A DNA stretch of 64,000 nt from Streptomyces sp. WMMB 322 (GTDB lineage: Bacteria; Actinomycetota; Actinomycetes; Streptomycetales; Streptomycetaceae): contig NZ_FMHI01000022.1 in the NCBI RefSeq assembly GCF_900090145.1, positions 62,001 through 126,000 of the forward strand. Direction: 5' to 3'. Shown in pieces: positions 34,939 to 44,800 of this stretch (position 1 is the first letter of the stretch; every line of letters starts with the position of its first letter). A model generated the notes under the pieces. It worked only from the letters and a program-made list of their open reading frames with translations. It made no database searches and had not been told where the DNA came from. The position numbers and the translations under genes were made by a program.

Positions 34939-36288
34939 CTAAATCCGGTCGGGCCGTGGGTTGCCCGCCGCGGCCGCCGCCCGCTCCACCGGTACCCGCA
35001 GCAGCAGGACGAAACCCAGCACGAAGAAGACCACCAGCGAGATGATTGCAGCCCGGTAGCTCTCCGTCAGCTGATAGGCGAGTCCGAAGACGAGCGGGCC
35101 GAGCCAGCTGGTTCCGCGATCGCTCACCTCGTACAGCGAGAAGAACTCAGCCTCCTTGCCCGCCGGTACCAACTGCGAGTACAGCGAGCGGGAGAGGGCC
35201 TGACTGCCCCCCATGACGAGGCCGATCCCGGCCGCGAGGGCGAAGAAGAAGACCGGCGCCCCGGCGGGCAGGAAGTACCCTGCGCCGACTATCGCCGTCC
35301 ACGCCACGAGCGAGCCGAGCACCGTGCGCTTGGCGCCGTGGCGGGCCGCCAGCCGGCCCATCAGCAGGGCGCCCGCCACCGCGAGCACCTGGACGAGCAG
35401 CACCGCACCGATGAGCGTGGTCTGGTCCACGCCCAGTTCCTCGGAGCCGAAGACCGACGCCTGGGTGATCACCGTCTGCACCCCGTCGTTGTAGACGAGG
35501 TAGGCCAGCAGGAAGAGCATCGTCAGCCGGTAGCGGCGCAGTTCACGGAACGTATGGCCGAGCTGCCGCCATCCGCTGAGCAGCGAGACGCGCGAACCCG
35601 CCACCGCCCCGGGTCTCTCCCGCAGCCGCAGCAGCGGCACCACTGTGAACACCGCCCACCACACGCCGGCGGAGGCGAGGCAGATCCGCACCGCGGAACC
35701 TTCGGAGACCCCCAGCTCCTCGTGCTGGAGGAACAGCGCCAGGTTCCCCACGAGCACAACCGAGCCGGCCGCGTAGCCGAATGCCCAGCCGCGGGAGGAG
35801 ACCGCGTCGCGCTCCTCGGGCGTGGCGATCTGCGGGAGGAAGGCGTTGTAGATGACGGCGGAGGCCGCGAACGAGACGTTCGCCACGACCAGCAGCACGC
35901 CCCCCAGAACGTAACGGTCGCCCTCGAGGAAGAACATCCCGGCCGTGGCGCCCGCGCCCAGGTACGCGAAGACCCCCAGCATCGGCTTCTTGCGGCCCGT
36001 ACGGTCGGCGACCGCCCCCGCCATCGGCAGCACCAGCACCGACAGCAGAACCGAAAGCGAGACGGTGTAGGCGAAGTAGGAGCCCGCGCGCACCGGGAGG
36101 CCCAGCGGATGCACGTAACCGTCCCCGTCCGCGGCCGACTTGGCGACCTCCGTCAGGTACGGGCCGAGGAAGACGGTCAGGACGCTGGTGGAGAAGACCG
36201 AGTTCGCCCAGTCGTAGAAGTACCAGCCGCGCTGTTCACGGCGGCGGTCGGCCGTGCCGTCCCCGGTACCGGTCACCACAGCAGTCAC
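34939..36288 (-). CDS. MFS transporter, UMF1/Atg22-like
   Basis: 449 residues with about 12 predicted membrane helices. The N-terminus RGWYFYDWANSVFSTSVLTV is the signature of the UMF1 (Atg22-like) branch of the major facilitator superfamily, and VADRTGRKKPML is the loop 2-3 motif. LPQIATPEERDAVSSRGWAFGYA supports the same placement. Members are thought to export amino acids or other solutes; the substrate here is not known. It precedes rbpA on the same strand, but the SigR promoter lies between them. Confidence 0.88.
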   Translation of the reverse strand: MTAVVTGTGDGTADRRREQRGWYFYDWANSVFSTSVLTVFLGPYLTEVAKSAADGDGYVHPLGLPVRAGSYFAYTVSLSVLLSVLVLPMAGAVADRTGRKKPMLGVFAYLGAGATAGMFFLEGDRYVLGGVLLVVANVSFAASAVIYNAFLPQIATPEERDAVSSRGWAFGYAAGSVVLVGNLALFLQHEELGVSEGSAVRICLASAGVWWAVFTVVPLLRLRERPGAVAGSRVSLLSGWRQLGHTFRELRRYRLTMLFLLAYLVYNDGVQTVITQASVFGSEELGVDQTTLIGAVLLVQVLAVAGALLMGRLAARHGAKRTVLGSLVAWTAIVGAGYFLPAGAPVFFFALAAGIGLVMGGSQALSRSLYSQLVPAGKEAEFFSLYEVSDRGTSWLGPLVFGLAYQLTESYRAAIISLVVFFVLGFVLLLRVPVERAAAAAGNPRPDRI

Positions 36289-36378
36289 TGCCCTGCCCCC
36301 TCGTCTCCGGCGGCGTGCCCGGCCCCGGTGCGCGGCCGCCCGGCGTGTGCGCGAAGCGGCGCGTGTGCCGCAGCCGCT

Positions 36379-37224
36379 CTACCGCGGGCCGGGCCCGGGC
36401 ATCCACGCACCCCGCTCGGTGAGGACGTCGCGCAGTGTTTCGATGTGATCGGTCACAATGCCGTCAACTCCCAGGTCGAGCAACTCCCGCATCCGGTTTC
36501 GCTCGTTGACGGTCCATACGTGCACTTGCATCCACCGGGCGTGTGCCGCACGTACGAACGCGGCGTCCACCAGGCGGATCCCCGAGCGGTGTTCGGGAAC
36601 CTGGACGCACACGGCGCTCTCCCGCACCGCCCTCGCCGGTACCAGGCCGTACGAGCGCAGCCGCAGCCTCACCACGCCGCGCGTGCCGAGCGAGGTGGCC
36701 AGCCGGGGGCCGGCCATGGCCTGCGCCCGCGCCACGCGGTCCTCCTCGAAGGAGCCCACACACACGCGAGCCCATGCGCCCTGTTCCGAGAGCAACTCCA
36801 GCAGCGGCACGAGGGCGGGCTCGGCCTTGACGTCGATGTTCCACCGCGCTTCCGGGAAGGCCCGCAGCAGGTCCCGCATCAGGGGGAGGGGCTCGCTGCC
36901 GCCGACACGGGCACGCCTCACCTGCGACCAGGGCAGTTCACTGATCGGGCCGCTGGCGTCCGTCATGCGGTCCAGCGTCTCGTCGTGGAAGGCGACGAGG
37001 CGGCCGTCGGCCGTGGCGTGCACGTCCGTTTCGAGATAGCGGTAGCCGAGGGAGACCGCGCGGGCGAAGGCGCTGTGCGTGTTCTCCAGCCCGTCCGCGG
37101 CACCGCCACGGTGGGCGAGGGCCAGCGGACCGGGATGGTCGAGGAAGGGATGGCGCGGCTTGCGGCGCAGCGCTGCCGGATGTGAGGGGAAGGAGACCGG
37201 GGGCTTCCGAGGATCGGTGCTCAT
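36379..37224 (-). CDS. Glycerophosphodiester phosphodiesterase
   Basis: 281 residues from ATG 37224, whose A is shared with the TGA of the upstream yczE-like gene (TGATG), so the pair is translationally coupled. GDPD motifs are complete: ALAHRGGAADGLENT (catalytic His-Arg and Glu), ETDVHATADGRLVAFHD (metal-binding Glu/Asp and second His), WNIDVKAE (metal Glu) and VDGIVTDH. It hydrolyses glycerophosphodiesters to glycerol 3-phosphate and an alcohol. No signal peptide is seen, so it is cytoplasmic. Confidence 0.9.
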   Translation of the reverse strand: MSTDPRKPPVSFPSHPAALRRKPRHPFLDHPGPLALAHRGGAADGLENTHSAFARAVSLGYRYLETDVHATADGRLVAFHDETLDRMTDASGPISELPWSQVRRARVGGSEPLPLMRDLLRAFPEARWNIDVKAEPALVPLLELLSEQGAWARVCVGSFEEDRVARAQAMAGPRLATSLGTRGVVRLRLRSYGLVPARAVRESAVCVQVPEHRSGIRLVDAAFVRAAHARWMQVHVWTVNERNRMRELLDLGVDGIVTDHIETLRDVLTERGAWMPGPGPR

Positions 37225-38000
37225 CACCGCCGCAGTATCGCGCCCCCGCGCCACCATGCGCGCCTGCGCCCCACGGTCTCGTCCTCGTTGCGCCGGCCGG
37301 TGCCGCGTGCCACCACGTGCGAGCTGCCGGGGAAGATGAGCGGTGCACCGTCGGACGGTCCCGCCGGTGCTGCCGGTACGGCGAAGACCCGCAGGAAGAG
37401 CTGGGAGAGCGGGCCGATGGCGAGCGCGTACACGACGGTGCCGGCGCCTGCGGTGCCGCCCAGCAGCAGTCCGGAGACCAGCACCGTCGCTTCGATCCCG
37501 GTGCGTACGAGGCGGACCGAGCGGCCCGTGACCCGGTGCAGGCCGGTCATCAGGCCGTCCCGCGGGCCCGGGCCGAAGCGTGCGGAGATGTACAGGCCGG
37601 TGGCCACCCCGTTGAGTACCACCCCTGCGGCCACCGCGAAGATCCGCAGCGCGAGCGCGTCAGGTGCCGGTGTGAGCAGGATCGTGGCGTCCATCGCCAC
37701 CCCGACCAGGACGACGTTGGAGACGGTGCCAAGTCCCGGCCGCTGCCGCATCGGCACCCACAGCAGCAGCACCACGGCTCCCGCGACGACGGAGACGGTG
37801 CCGATCGAGAGGGTGGTGTGCCGGGCAAGTCCCTGATGCAGCACGTCCCACGGCGGGAGGCCGAGACCGGACTCCACCATCAGTCCGATGCTGCCTCCGA
37901 AGAGGAGGAGTCCCGCGTACAGCTGCGCCAGGCGCCTGCCGGTGTGCCCGCCCGGCTGCGTCGGGCCGGACGGAGGTGACGGGCGAGACGGACGTGACAA
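37224..38000 (-). CDS. YczE/YitT-like integral membrane protein
   Basis: 258 residues; the TTG at 38000 is the best start because GGGAAGGAG lies 6 bases upstream. It has about five membrane helices and the motif MVESGLGLPPWDVLHQGLA, which is characteristic of the YczE family, followed by GTVSVVAGAVVLLLW and FGPGPRDGLMTGL. Its function is unknown; in Bacillus YczE affects surfactin production. Divergently placed MocR-type regulators are a recurrent neighbour of this family, as here. The glycerophosphodiesterase is coupled downstream. Confidence 0.82.
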   Translation of the reverse strand: MSRPSRPSPPSGPTQPGGHTGRRLAQLYAGLLLFGGSIGLMVESGLGLPPWDVLHQGLARHTTLSIGTVSVVAGAVVLLLWVPMRQRPGLGTVSNVVLVGVAMDATILLTPAPDALALRIFAVAAGVVLNGVATGLYISARFGPGPRDGLMTGLHRVTGRSVRLVRTGIEATVLVSGLLLGGTAGAGTVVYALAIGPLSQLFLRVFAVPAAPAGPSDGAPLIFPGSSHVVARGTGRRNEDETVGRRRAWWRGGAILRR

Positions 38001-38050
38001 GGGAGGCTCCTTCCCCTCCGGTGCACTGCTGGCTCCGGTGAGCAGTTGCG

Positions 38051-38090
38051 TGGCAGTCTGGTGCCAGGAAACAGGCCACATCCATGGCCA
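38051..38090. promoter_or_regulatory. Candidate MocR operator between yczE-like and mocR genes
   Basis: TGGCA (38051-38055) and TGCCA (38062-38066) form an inverted pair, and TGGCCA (38085-38090) with GGCCAC (38075-38080) repeat the same core in the 114-base divergent gap. Clustered short repeats suit MocR regulators, which bind two half-sites; the assignment is a guess. Confidence 0.4.
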
Positions 38091-38114
38091 ATCAGGGAGA
38101 GGTGGACCGCAATC

Positions 38115-39614
38115 ATGGTGCAGTGGACCTCGGCGGTGGGTGCTCCGCAGCTCGCCCGGCTGCTGGCGTCGCAGCGCGCGGCCACCGCGGCCGACGCCGG
38201 ACATCGAGTACCGGCCTACCGTTCGCTCGCGGACGGTGTGCGCCTCCTCGTGCTCGAAGGCCGCATTCCGGTTGCCGCCCGCCTGCCCGCCGAGCGTGAG
38301 CTGGCCGCGGCACTGCGCGTCAGCCGGACGACCGTCGCCGCCGCCTTCGAGGCACTGCGCAACGAGGGTTTCCTCGCCTCGCGGCGCGGCTCTGGCAGCT
38401 GGACGGCCGTGCCGGCGGGCAAGCCGCTGCCGACACGCGGACTGGAGCCGCTGCCGCCCGAGTCCGCCGGGTCGGTGATCGATCTGGCCTGTGCGACCTT
38501 CCTGGCGCCCGAACCCCACCTCACCGAGGCCTTCCAGGGGGCGGTCTCGGACCTGGCGCCCTACACGGACACCCACGGGAACTACCCCGGAGGGCTGCCC
38601 GCCCTGCGGGAGGCACTGGCGGCGCGCTACACCGCCCGCGGCGTCCCGACGATGCCCGAGCAGATCATGGTCACCACCGGCGCGATGGGCGCCGTCGCCG
38701 CGCTCGCACGGCAGCTCGTCCCGCGCAGCGAGCGCGTCGCCGTCGAACACCCCTCGTACGCCAACGTCCTGCACCTGCTGCGCGATGCGGGCGCCCGCCT
38801 CGTGCCCGTGCCCATGGCCGAAGGCCTGGCCGGCTGGGACCTGCCCGCGTGGCGGCAGGCGTTCCGCGAGAGTGCCCCGCGCATGGCGTACGTCATCGCC
38901 GACTACCACAACCCCACGGGCGCGCTCGCCCCGGACGATCAGCGGCGGGAGATGGTGGCGGCGGCACGCGCCGCCGGCACGGTCCTCGTCGCCGACGAGT
39001 CCATGACCGACCTGACGCTCGACGAGAACGTCGAACTGCCGCGCCCGATGGCCGCGTTCGACCCCGGCGGCTCCGCCGTGATCACCGTCGGCTCGGTCAG
39101 CAAGGCCGTCTGGGCGGGGCTGCGCATCGGCTGGGTCAGGGCGGCACCCGAGGTGATCCGCAGTCTCGTGGCGGCCCGTGTCTACGCCGACTTGGGCAGC
39201 CCCGTGCTCGAACAGCTCGCCGTGGCACGGCTGATGACGGGCGACGGCTGGGAGGCGGCGGTCGCGGCCCGCCGGGCGGGAGCCCGCGCCAACCGGGACG
39301 CGCTCGTCGCCGCGCTCCATGACAGGCTGCCCGACTGGGACTTCACCGTTCCCAGCGGCGGACTGACCCTCTGGACACGCACCGGCGGCCTGTCCGGCTC
39401 GCGCATCGCCGAAGCGGGGGAGCGCATCGGGGTACGGGTACCGGCCGGGACCCGTTTCGGTGTGGACGGGGCCTTCGAGGGCTATGTGCGGCTGCTGTTC
39501 ACCGTCGCAGGGCCCGTCGTCGACGAGGCCGTGGCCAGGCTGGCCAAGGCGGCCGACCTCGTGCGCACAGGTGCGGTCGCCGACGGCGACGTGCCCCGCA
39601 CCTACGTGGCCTGA
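38115..39614 (+). CDS. MocR-family (GntR/aminotransferase) regulator
   Basis: 499 residues from ATG 38115 after GGAGAGG. A GntR winged helix (YRSLADGVRLLVLEGRIPVA, then LAAALRVSRTTVAAAFEALR, about 35-100) is joined to an aminotransferase fold type I domain. The PLP-domain features include DYHNPTGALAP, LVADESMTDL and VGSVSKAVWAGLRIGW with the PLP-binding Lys. MocR proteins use PLP or an adduct as the effector. It is divergent from the yczE-gdpD pair, which it probably controls. Its last 13 bases overlap the 3' end of the opposite-strand FtsK-like gene. Confidence 0.9.
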   Translation: MVQWTSAVGAPQLARLLASQRAATAADAGHRVPAYRSLADGVRLLVLEGRIPVAARLPAERELAAALRVSRTTVAAAFEALRNEGFLASRRGSGSWTAVPAGKPLPTRGLEPLPPESAGSVIDLACATFLAPEPHLTEAFQGAVSDLAPYTDTHGNYPGGLPALREALAARYTARGVPTMPEQIMVTTGAMGAVAALARQLVPRSERVAVEHPSYANVLHLLRDAGARLVPVPMAEGLAGWDLPAWRQAFRESAPRMAYVIADYHNPTGALAPDDQRREMVAAARAAGTVLVADESMTDLTLDENVELPRPMAAFDPGGSAVITVGSVSKAVWAGLRIGWVRAAPEVIRSLVAARVYADLGSPVLEQLAVARLMTGDGWEAAVAARRAGARANRDALVAALHDRLPDWDFTVPSGGLTLWTRTGGLSGSRIAEAGERIGVRVPAGTRFGVDGAFEGYVRLLFTVAGPVVDEAVARLAKAADLVRTGAVADGDVPRTYVA

Positions 39615-41206
39615 GCCCTCGCCTCCGGCTTCGTCCGCGACGCACCGGAGGACTGCCCGGCCTGTGCCCCCAGCGCCTTTGCCTGTGCGGTGGTCAACGG
39701 AGGCAACAGCCCCAGCACGGCCTGGCGTTCGGCCTCACCGGCCGCGTCGTCCAGGGGGTCGGGCGCAGCCGGCACCTGTAGCCGGAGCACGGGCCCGGCG
39801 CCCAGCCGTGCGAAGCCACGTCCGGGACCCGCATGCGCCCCGGGCGGTGTGACGGTGACCTCGCCGAGCACCGCCCACATCTCCTCCGGCGACGCCTCGC
39901 CGAGCAGCACCCGGGCCCTGGTGCACGAGTGCACCGCCCGGCCCAACTCGGGTGCGCACTCGAAGTGTTCCGCCACCACGACCGTCACCTGCGCCGCCCG
40001 CCCGTGCCGCAGCGGCACCTGAAGCAGCTCCCGGGGGTCGCGTCGCCCCTCTGTGCGTGCGAGATGGCAGACAGCCGCGGGCCTGTCGACGACCACCCAC
40101 AGCGGCCGCCGCACGTCCTCCGGGACGGGACGGCCTGCCTGGCGGGCGCGGCTCGCCGTCGTCAGCCGCCGTTCCGTCTCGTGCACCACCCACTCCAGCG
40201 ACGCGACGGCCCCGCCGGCCGAGGTCTCCACGGCCAGTACGCCCTCACGCCCCGTCAGGCACGCGAATCCGCCCGAGCCGCTGCCGTCCACGACGACCAC
40301 GTCTCCGTGCTGGAGTGCCTGGAGCACCACCGACCGCAGCAGTGTGCTCGACCCGGCGCCGGGCGTCCCGGCGACGAGCAGATGCGGCTCGCCCGAGCGC
40401 GCCCCCGTGCGCCATACCACCGGCGGGACGTCGCGTGCCTGCCCGGCGTCGTTCACCGGGATCCGGCGGGGCAGCGCCTCGGCGTCCGTGAACCCGAGCA
40501 CGATCTCTCCGGGGCCCGTCACGAAGCGCTGGGCCCGGACGCCCTGCGGCAGAGGCGGAGGGACCGTCATCTCCAGCTGGTTGCGCTCCTCGTCCCATGC
40601 GAAGCGGTACTCGCGGTCGCGTCCGGACTTGGCGCCGACGCGCTGCTCCACGGCAAGCCGGTGGGCGGGATCGCCGTCGGGGAAGTGGGGCGGATACCGC
40701 AGCAGAAGACGTCCGATGCGGCCGTCATCGGTGAACTCGGCCTCCTCGAAAGCCCGTTCCCATGCGCCGTCGTGCGCGTACAGAGGGTCCGGATCGGGAT
40801 CGTCCCGCAGCGTGAAGACGGGCACCAGCGCGTCGTAGACAGCCTGGAGGCGCGTGTTCTCCGCCTCCTCGCGGGCCGCTCCGCCCGCCGTCCGTGCACC
40901 GTCGCGTCCCTGCCAGGCGGCTGTGCCCACGACGACCGCGACGGCGAGGGCCGGCCCCCACGGCATCAGGGCCACCACCATCACCGCCACCGCGGCCAGG
41001 AAGAACACGGGGCCGCGCCGCTCCTTGGGCGCACGGGCCCACCAGCGCAGCACCAGCATCGTCAGCCGTGCCAGACCGCGGACGAGCACGACCAGCGGAT
41101 GCAGCACGTCCAGCGCCCCGGCCGTGCCGGCCCGCAGAACGCGGCGGGCCGGACGTACGGCAGCACCCGCACCCGCCGGCTGCCGGGGGAACGGCCAACG
41201 CACCAC
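39602..41206 (-). CDS. FtsK/SpoIIIE-like membrane protein with degenerate Walker A
   Basis: 534 residues from GTG 41206 preceded by AGGAGG. Two membrane segments lie at about 45-110, followed by a middle region and a FtsK/SpoIIIE-like ATPase domain. Its P-loop reads VAGTPGAGSSTLLR (about 280-292), with Ser where the catalytic Lys should be. The Walker B-like strand LWVVVDRP lacks the usual Glu after Asp. ATP hydrolysis is therefore doubtful. The family function in Streptomyces is unknown. It follows the 64-residue membrane gene by 70 bases on the same strand, so they probably share an operon. It overlaps the convergent mocR 3' end by 13 bases. Confidence 0.7.
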   Translation of the reverse strand: MVRWPFPRQPAGAGAAVRPARRVLRAGTAGALDVLHPLVVLVRGLARLTMLVLRWWARAPKERRGPVFFLAAVAVMVVALMPWGPALAVAVVVGTAAWQGRDGARTAGGAAREEAENTRLQAVYDALVPVFTLRDDPDPDPLYAHDGAWERAFEEAEFTDDGRIGRLLLRYPPHFPDGDPAHRLAVEQRVGAKSGRDREYRFAWDEERNQLEMTVPPPLPQGVRAQRFVTGPGEIVLGFTDAEALPRRIPVNDAGQARDVPPVVWRTGARSGEPHLLVAGTPGAGSSTLLRSVVLQALQHGDVVVVDGSGSGGFACLTGREGVLAVETSAGGAVASLEWVVHETERRLTTASRARQAGRPVPEDVRRPLWVVVDRPAAVCHLARTEGRRDPRELLQVPLRHGRAAQVTVVVAEHFECAPELGRAVHSCTRARVLLGEASPEEMWAVLGEVTVTPPGAHAGPGRGFARLGAGPVLRLQVPAAPDPLDDAAGEAERQAVLGLLPPLTTAQAKALGAQAGQSSGASRTKPEARAQAT

Positions 41207-41275
41207 GGAACCTCCTGTGACGAAGCGGCGCACAGCACGCCGGGCGGGGCGGCCCCGCACGCGACGTGCGCCGCG

Positions 41276-41470
41276 CTAGAACTTCAGCCCGCTGAGCAGG
41301 CCTGCGAGGCTGGCACCGCCCGCCTTGATGCTGGGGGCGAGGGCGGTGCCGGCCAGGTAGAAGCCGAAGAGGGCGCACACCAGTGCATGCGAGATCTTGA
41401 GCCCGTCCTTGCGGGTGAAGAGGAAGATGATGAAGCCGAGCAGGAGGACGCCGGAGATGCTGAGGATCAT
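41276..41470 (-). CDS. Small two-helix membrane protein
   Basis: 64 residues from ATG 41470 with CAGGAG upstream. Two hydrophobic helices (ILSISGVLLLGFIIFLF and ALVCALFGFYLAGTAL) flank a short basic loop (TRKDGLK), and the C-terminus is Gly/Ser/Leu-rich. I recognise it only as a type conserved in Streptomyces beside the FtsK-like gene downstream. It is probably co-transcribed with that gene and could be its membrane partner. Confidence 0.75.
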   Translation of the reverse strand: MILSISGVLLLGFIIFLFTRKDGLKISHALVCALFGFYLAGTALAPSIKAGGASLAGLLSGLKF

Positions 41471-41840
41471 GGGGGACTCCTGATGTCGGGGGTGGTCACC
41501 CTGAGTCCTCCAAGAGTCACAGAAAGTGCGTGGGCTGGGAAACTGGCACACGGGTGATTTGCCGGACCGTGCCTTGTGCGGTGCTGGCACTGCGGCCCGA
41601 ACTCCTGCCGCAGCAGCGGGTGTTGACGGCCCGGCTGCCGGAGGCTCCCCCGTGGCCCTCCGGCAGCCGGACCCGGAGCTTCAGTCCGAGCCCGTGAGCC
41701 GGGGTGTGTCCGCCGGTCGCCCCTCGGCTGCTGGTCACGCGCTCCGCGGCCGTCCGCTCCGTGGACGGGCCGCTTCTTCCGGAGTCCCGGCGAGGGCTTT
41801 GTCCGCAGATTGACCGATTCGTCATGGAATCATTCGCGCT
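41471..41840. other. Mrp operon leader / divergent intergenic region with a perfect 14-bp hairpin
   Basis: This 370-base gap must hold promoters for both divergent units. CCGGCTGCCGGAGG (41631-41644) pairs perfectly with CCTCCGGCAGCCGG (41657-41670) across a 12-base loop, about 170 bases before the mrpA start. No gene ends here, so the hairpin is not an ordinary terminator. A TTGACC occurs near 41812 and TTGACG near 41623. I see no gene in the gap. Confidence 0.55.
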
Positions 41841-44800
41841 GTGCTGTCGCTGATCCTTCTCCACTTCGCCGGGGCCTGTTGCGCTCCGCTCCTGGTGCGG
41901 TGGACGGGCACGCGTGCGTTTCTTCTGCTGGCCCTGATCCCGGCGGCGGCACTGGGATGGGCGGTCCGGCAGTACACGGGCGTCGCGGACGGGGAGGCGC
42001 TCGTCGAGCGGTGGCCGTGGATGCCCGACCTGGACGTGGGCCTGGATCTGCGCTGCGACGCGCTCGCCCTGCTGATGGCGGCCGTGGTCAGCGGCATCGG
42101 CGCGCTGGTGCTCGTCTACTGCGCGGGCTACTTCAGCCGCCCGGCGTTCTCGCTGGGCCAGTTCGCCGGGAATCTCACCGCGTTCGCGGGCGCCATGCTC
42201 GGACTGGTCCTCGCGGACGACCTGATCGTGCTCTACGTCATGTGGGAACTGACGACGGTCTTCTCCTACCTGCTCATCGGCCATGTACCGGAGCGCCGTG
42301 GCAACCGGCTCGCCGCGCTCCAGGCGCTGATCGTGACGGTCGCCGGCGGACTGGCCATGCTGGTCGGCTTCCTGATGCTGGGCCACGCAGCCGGCACGTA
42401 CCGCATCTCCGGCATCCTCGCCGATCCACCGCCCGCCGACGGGACCGTCGCCGTCGCGCTCGTGCTGATCCTCGCCGGCGCCCTCTCGAAGTCCGCCCTG
42501 TGGCCCTTCAGCTTCTGGCTGCCCGGAGCGATGGCCGCGCCGACGCCCGTCTCCGCGTATCTGCACGCAGCAGCCATGGTCAAGGCAGGTGTCTACCTCG
42601 TGGCACGGCTCGCTCCCGCCTACGCCCACGCGCCGCCGTGGCAGGTCACGGTGCTCTCCCTGGGGGCGGCGACGATGCTGTTCGGCGGATGGCGCGCGCT
42701 GCGCGAGCGGGACCTCAAGCGGCTGCTGGCCTTCGGCACCGTCAGCCAGCTCGGCCTCCTGACCGTCCTGACCGGCACGGGGACACGCGACGCTGCGCTC
42801 GCCGGTACCGCCTTGCTGCTGGCGCACGCCCTGTTCAAGGCCCCGCTCTTCCTCGTCGTGGGCATCATCGACCACGCCACCGGAACCCGGCGGACGGACC
42901 GGCTCTCCGGACTGGCACGCTCCATGCCCGCCGCGTGCGCCATCGCCGTGACCGCGGGTGTGTCCATGGCCGCGCTGCCGCCGGTGCTCGGATTCCCCGC
43001 CAAGGAGGCCGCGTTCGCCGCCCTGCTGCACGGAGGCGGCGCCGGCGTGCCCGGCCCGGTGTCCGTCGCTGTGACGGCTGCGGTGACGGCCGGATCCGCT
43101 CTCACGACGGCGTACACGCTGCGCTTCCTGTGGGGAGCCTTCGCCACGAAACCCGTCGGCGAGGGCATCCACGAGCCCACGCCCGTCCGCGCCGGCACCG
43201 GTCTCCTTCTGGCCGCACCCCCCGCCGTGTGCGCGCTGGCAGGAGCGGCCCTGGGGCCGGGCGTCTCCAGCATCGCGCCGCTGCTCTCCCGGTATGCCCA
43301 CGCGTTCCCCCCGTCCGGCGGCACGTACGAGCTGGCGCTGTGGCACGGGCCGGGCCTCGCGCTCGTGCTCTCCGTGCTGGCCTGGCTCGCGGGCGGCGCG
43401 CTCTTCCTCATGGGAGGCCGGATGGAACGCCTGGGGGAGAGGCTGGCGGTCACCGACGCCCGGCACGTCTTCGCCCGCCTGCTGTCCGGCCTCGAACGCA
43501 CGGCCCTGGAGGTCACCGGCACGGTGCAGCGCGGATCGCTCCCGGTCTACCTCGGAACAGTCCTCGCCGTTCTGATCGCAGCGCAGAGCGCAGCCATGAT
43601 CATCGCCCCGCCGTGGCGGCACGCCGGCCCGGTGCGCTGGTTCGACTCCGTGCCGCAACTCGGCGTCGCCGTGGTGGTGTGCATGGTGGCTGCGCTGTGT
43701 GCCGCATCCCGGCAGCGCATGACGGCGGTGGTACTGGCCGGCGTGACGGGCTACGGAACCGCCGTGCTGTACGTGCTGCACGGCGCACCCGACCTGGCGC
43801 TGACCCAGTTCGCCGTCGAGACCGTCTCCCTTGTGGTGTTCGTGCTCGTCCTGCGCAGACTGCCTGCCCGCTTCCCCGATGAGCGGCGCACCAGCGTGCC
43901 GCGGCGCCTCACACGGCTCGTGACCGGACTGGCCGCCGGAGGGTTCGCCGCCGTACTGACGTACGTCGCCGGAGCCGCCCGGCAGGCGCAGCCCGCGGGC
44001 CCCGAACTGATCGCCGCGACCCGGGCCGACGGGCTGAAGAACGTCGTCGCCACGACCCTGGTCGACCTGCGCTCCTGGGACACACTGGGCGAGTCCGCGG
44101 TGCTCGGCGTCGCCGCCGTGGGTGTGACCAGCCTCGTCTTCCTGCGCCGCCGCGCCGGAAGTCCCGTCACGACTGTGCCGCAGGGCGCCGGCCCGTCCGC
44201 GCATGTACGCCGCGGACTGGGCGCCGAGGGCCGCGGCACCCACCGGGCCGGGCACGTGTGGCCGGTCCATGCGCAACAAGCCGGGAGCGGCGCCCCCTCG
44301 CCCCGCCCGGGAGCGGGTGCCGTCCCCCGCCGTACTTGGCTGACCGCCAGCGGCACCCTCGACCCCGAACGGCGTTCGGTGATCTTCGAGGTGCTGGCCC
44401 GGCTGGTCTTCCACCCCATCATCGTGCTCTCCCTCTACCTGCTCTTCTGCGCCGAGAACCTGCCGGGCGGCGGCTTCGGCGCTGGCCTCGTCGCCGGGCT
44501 GGCGCTGTCGGTCCGCTATCTCGCGGGCGGACGGTACGAACTGGACGCTGCCGCCCCGGTCGACGCCGGTTTCCTGCTCGGGCTCGGCCTGATGACGATG
44601 ACCGCGACGGGATTCGCCGGGCTGGTGCTGGAGGGTTCCGTCCTCAAGTCGGGCACCTACTACGGGAAGTTGCCGGTCATCGGAGACTTCCACGCCGCCA
44701 GCCCCGTGCTCTTCGACACCGGCATCTACCTGCTCGTCCTGGGGGCCGTCCTGGACGTGCTGCGCAGCCTCGGTTCCGAGATCGACCGGCGCGTCGAGCG

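Noticed and set aside
38001..39320. Minus-strand extension of the yczE-like frame antisense to mocR
   Set aside because: The yczE start with a ribosome site is at 38000; the extension is antisense to the MocR domains.
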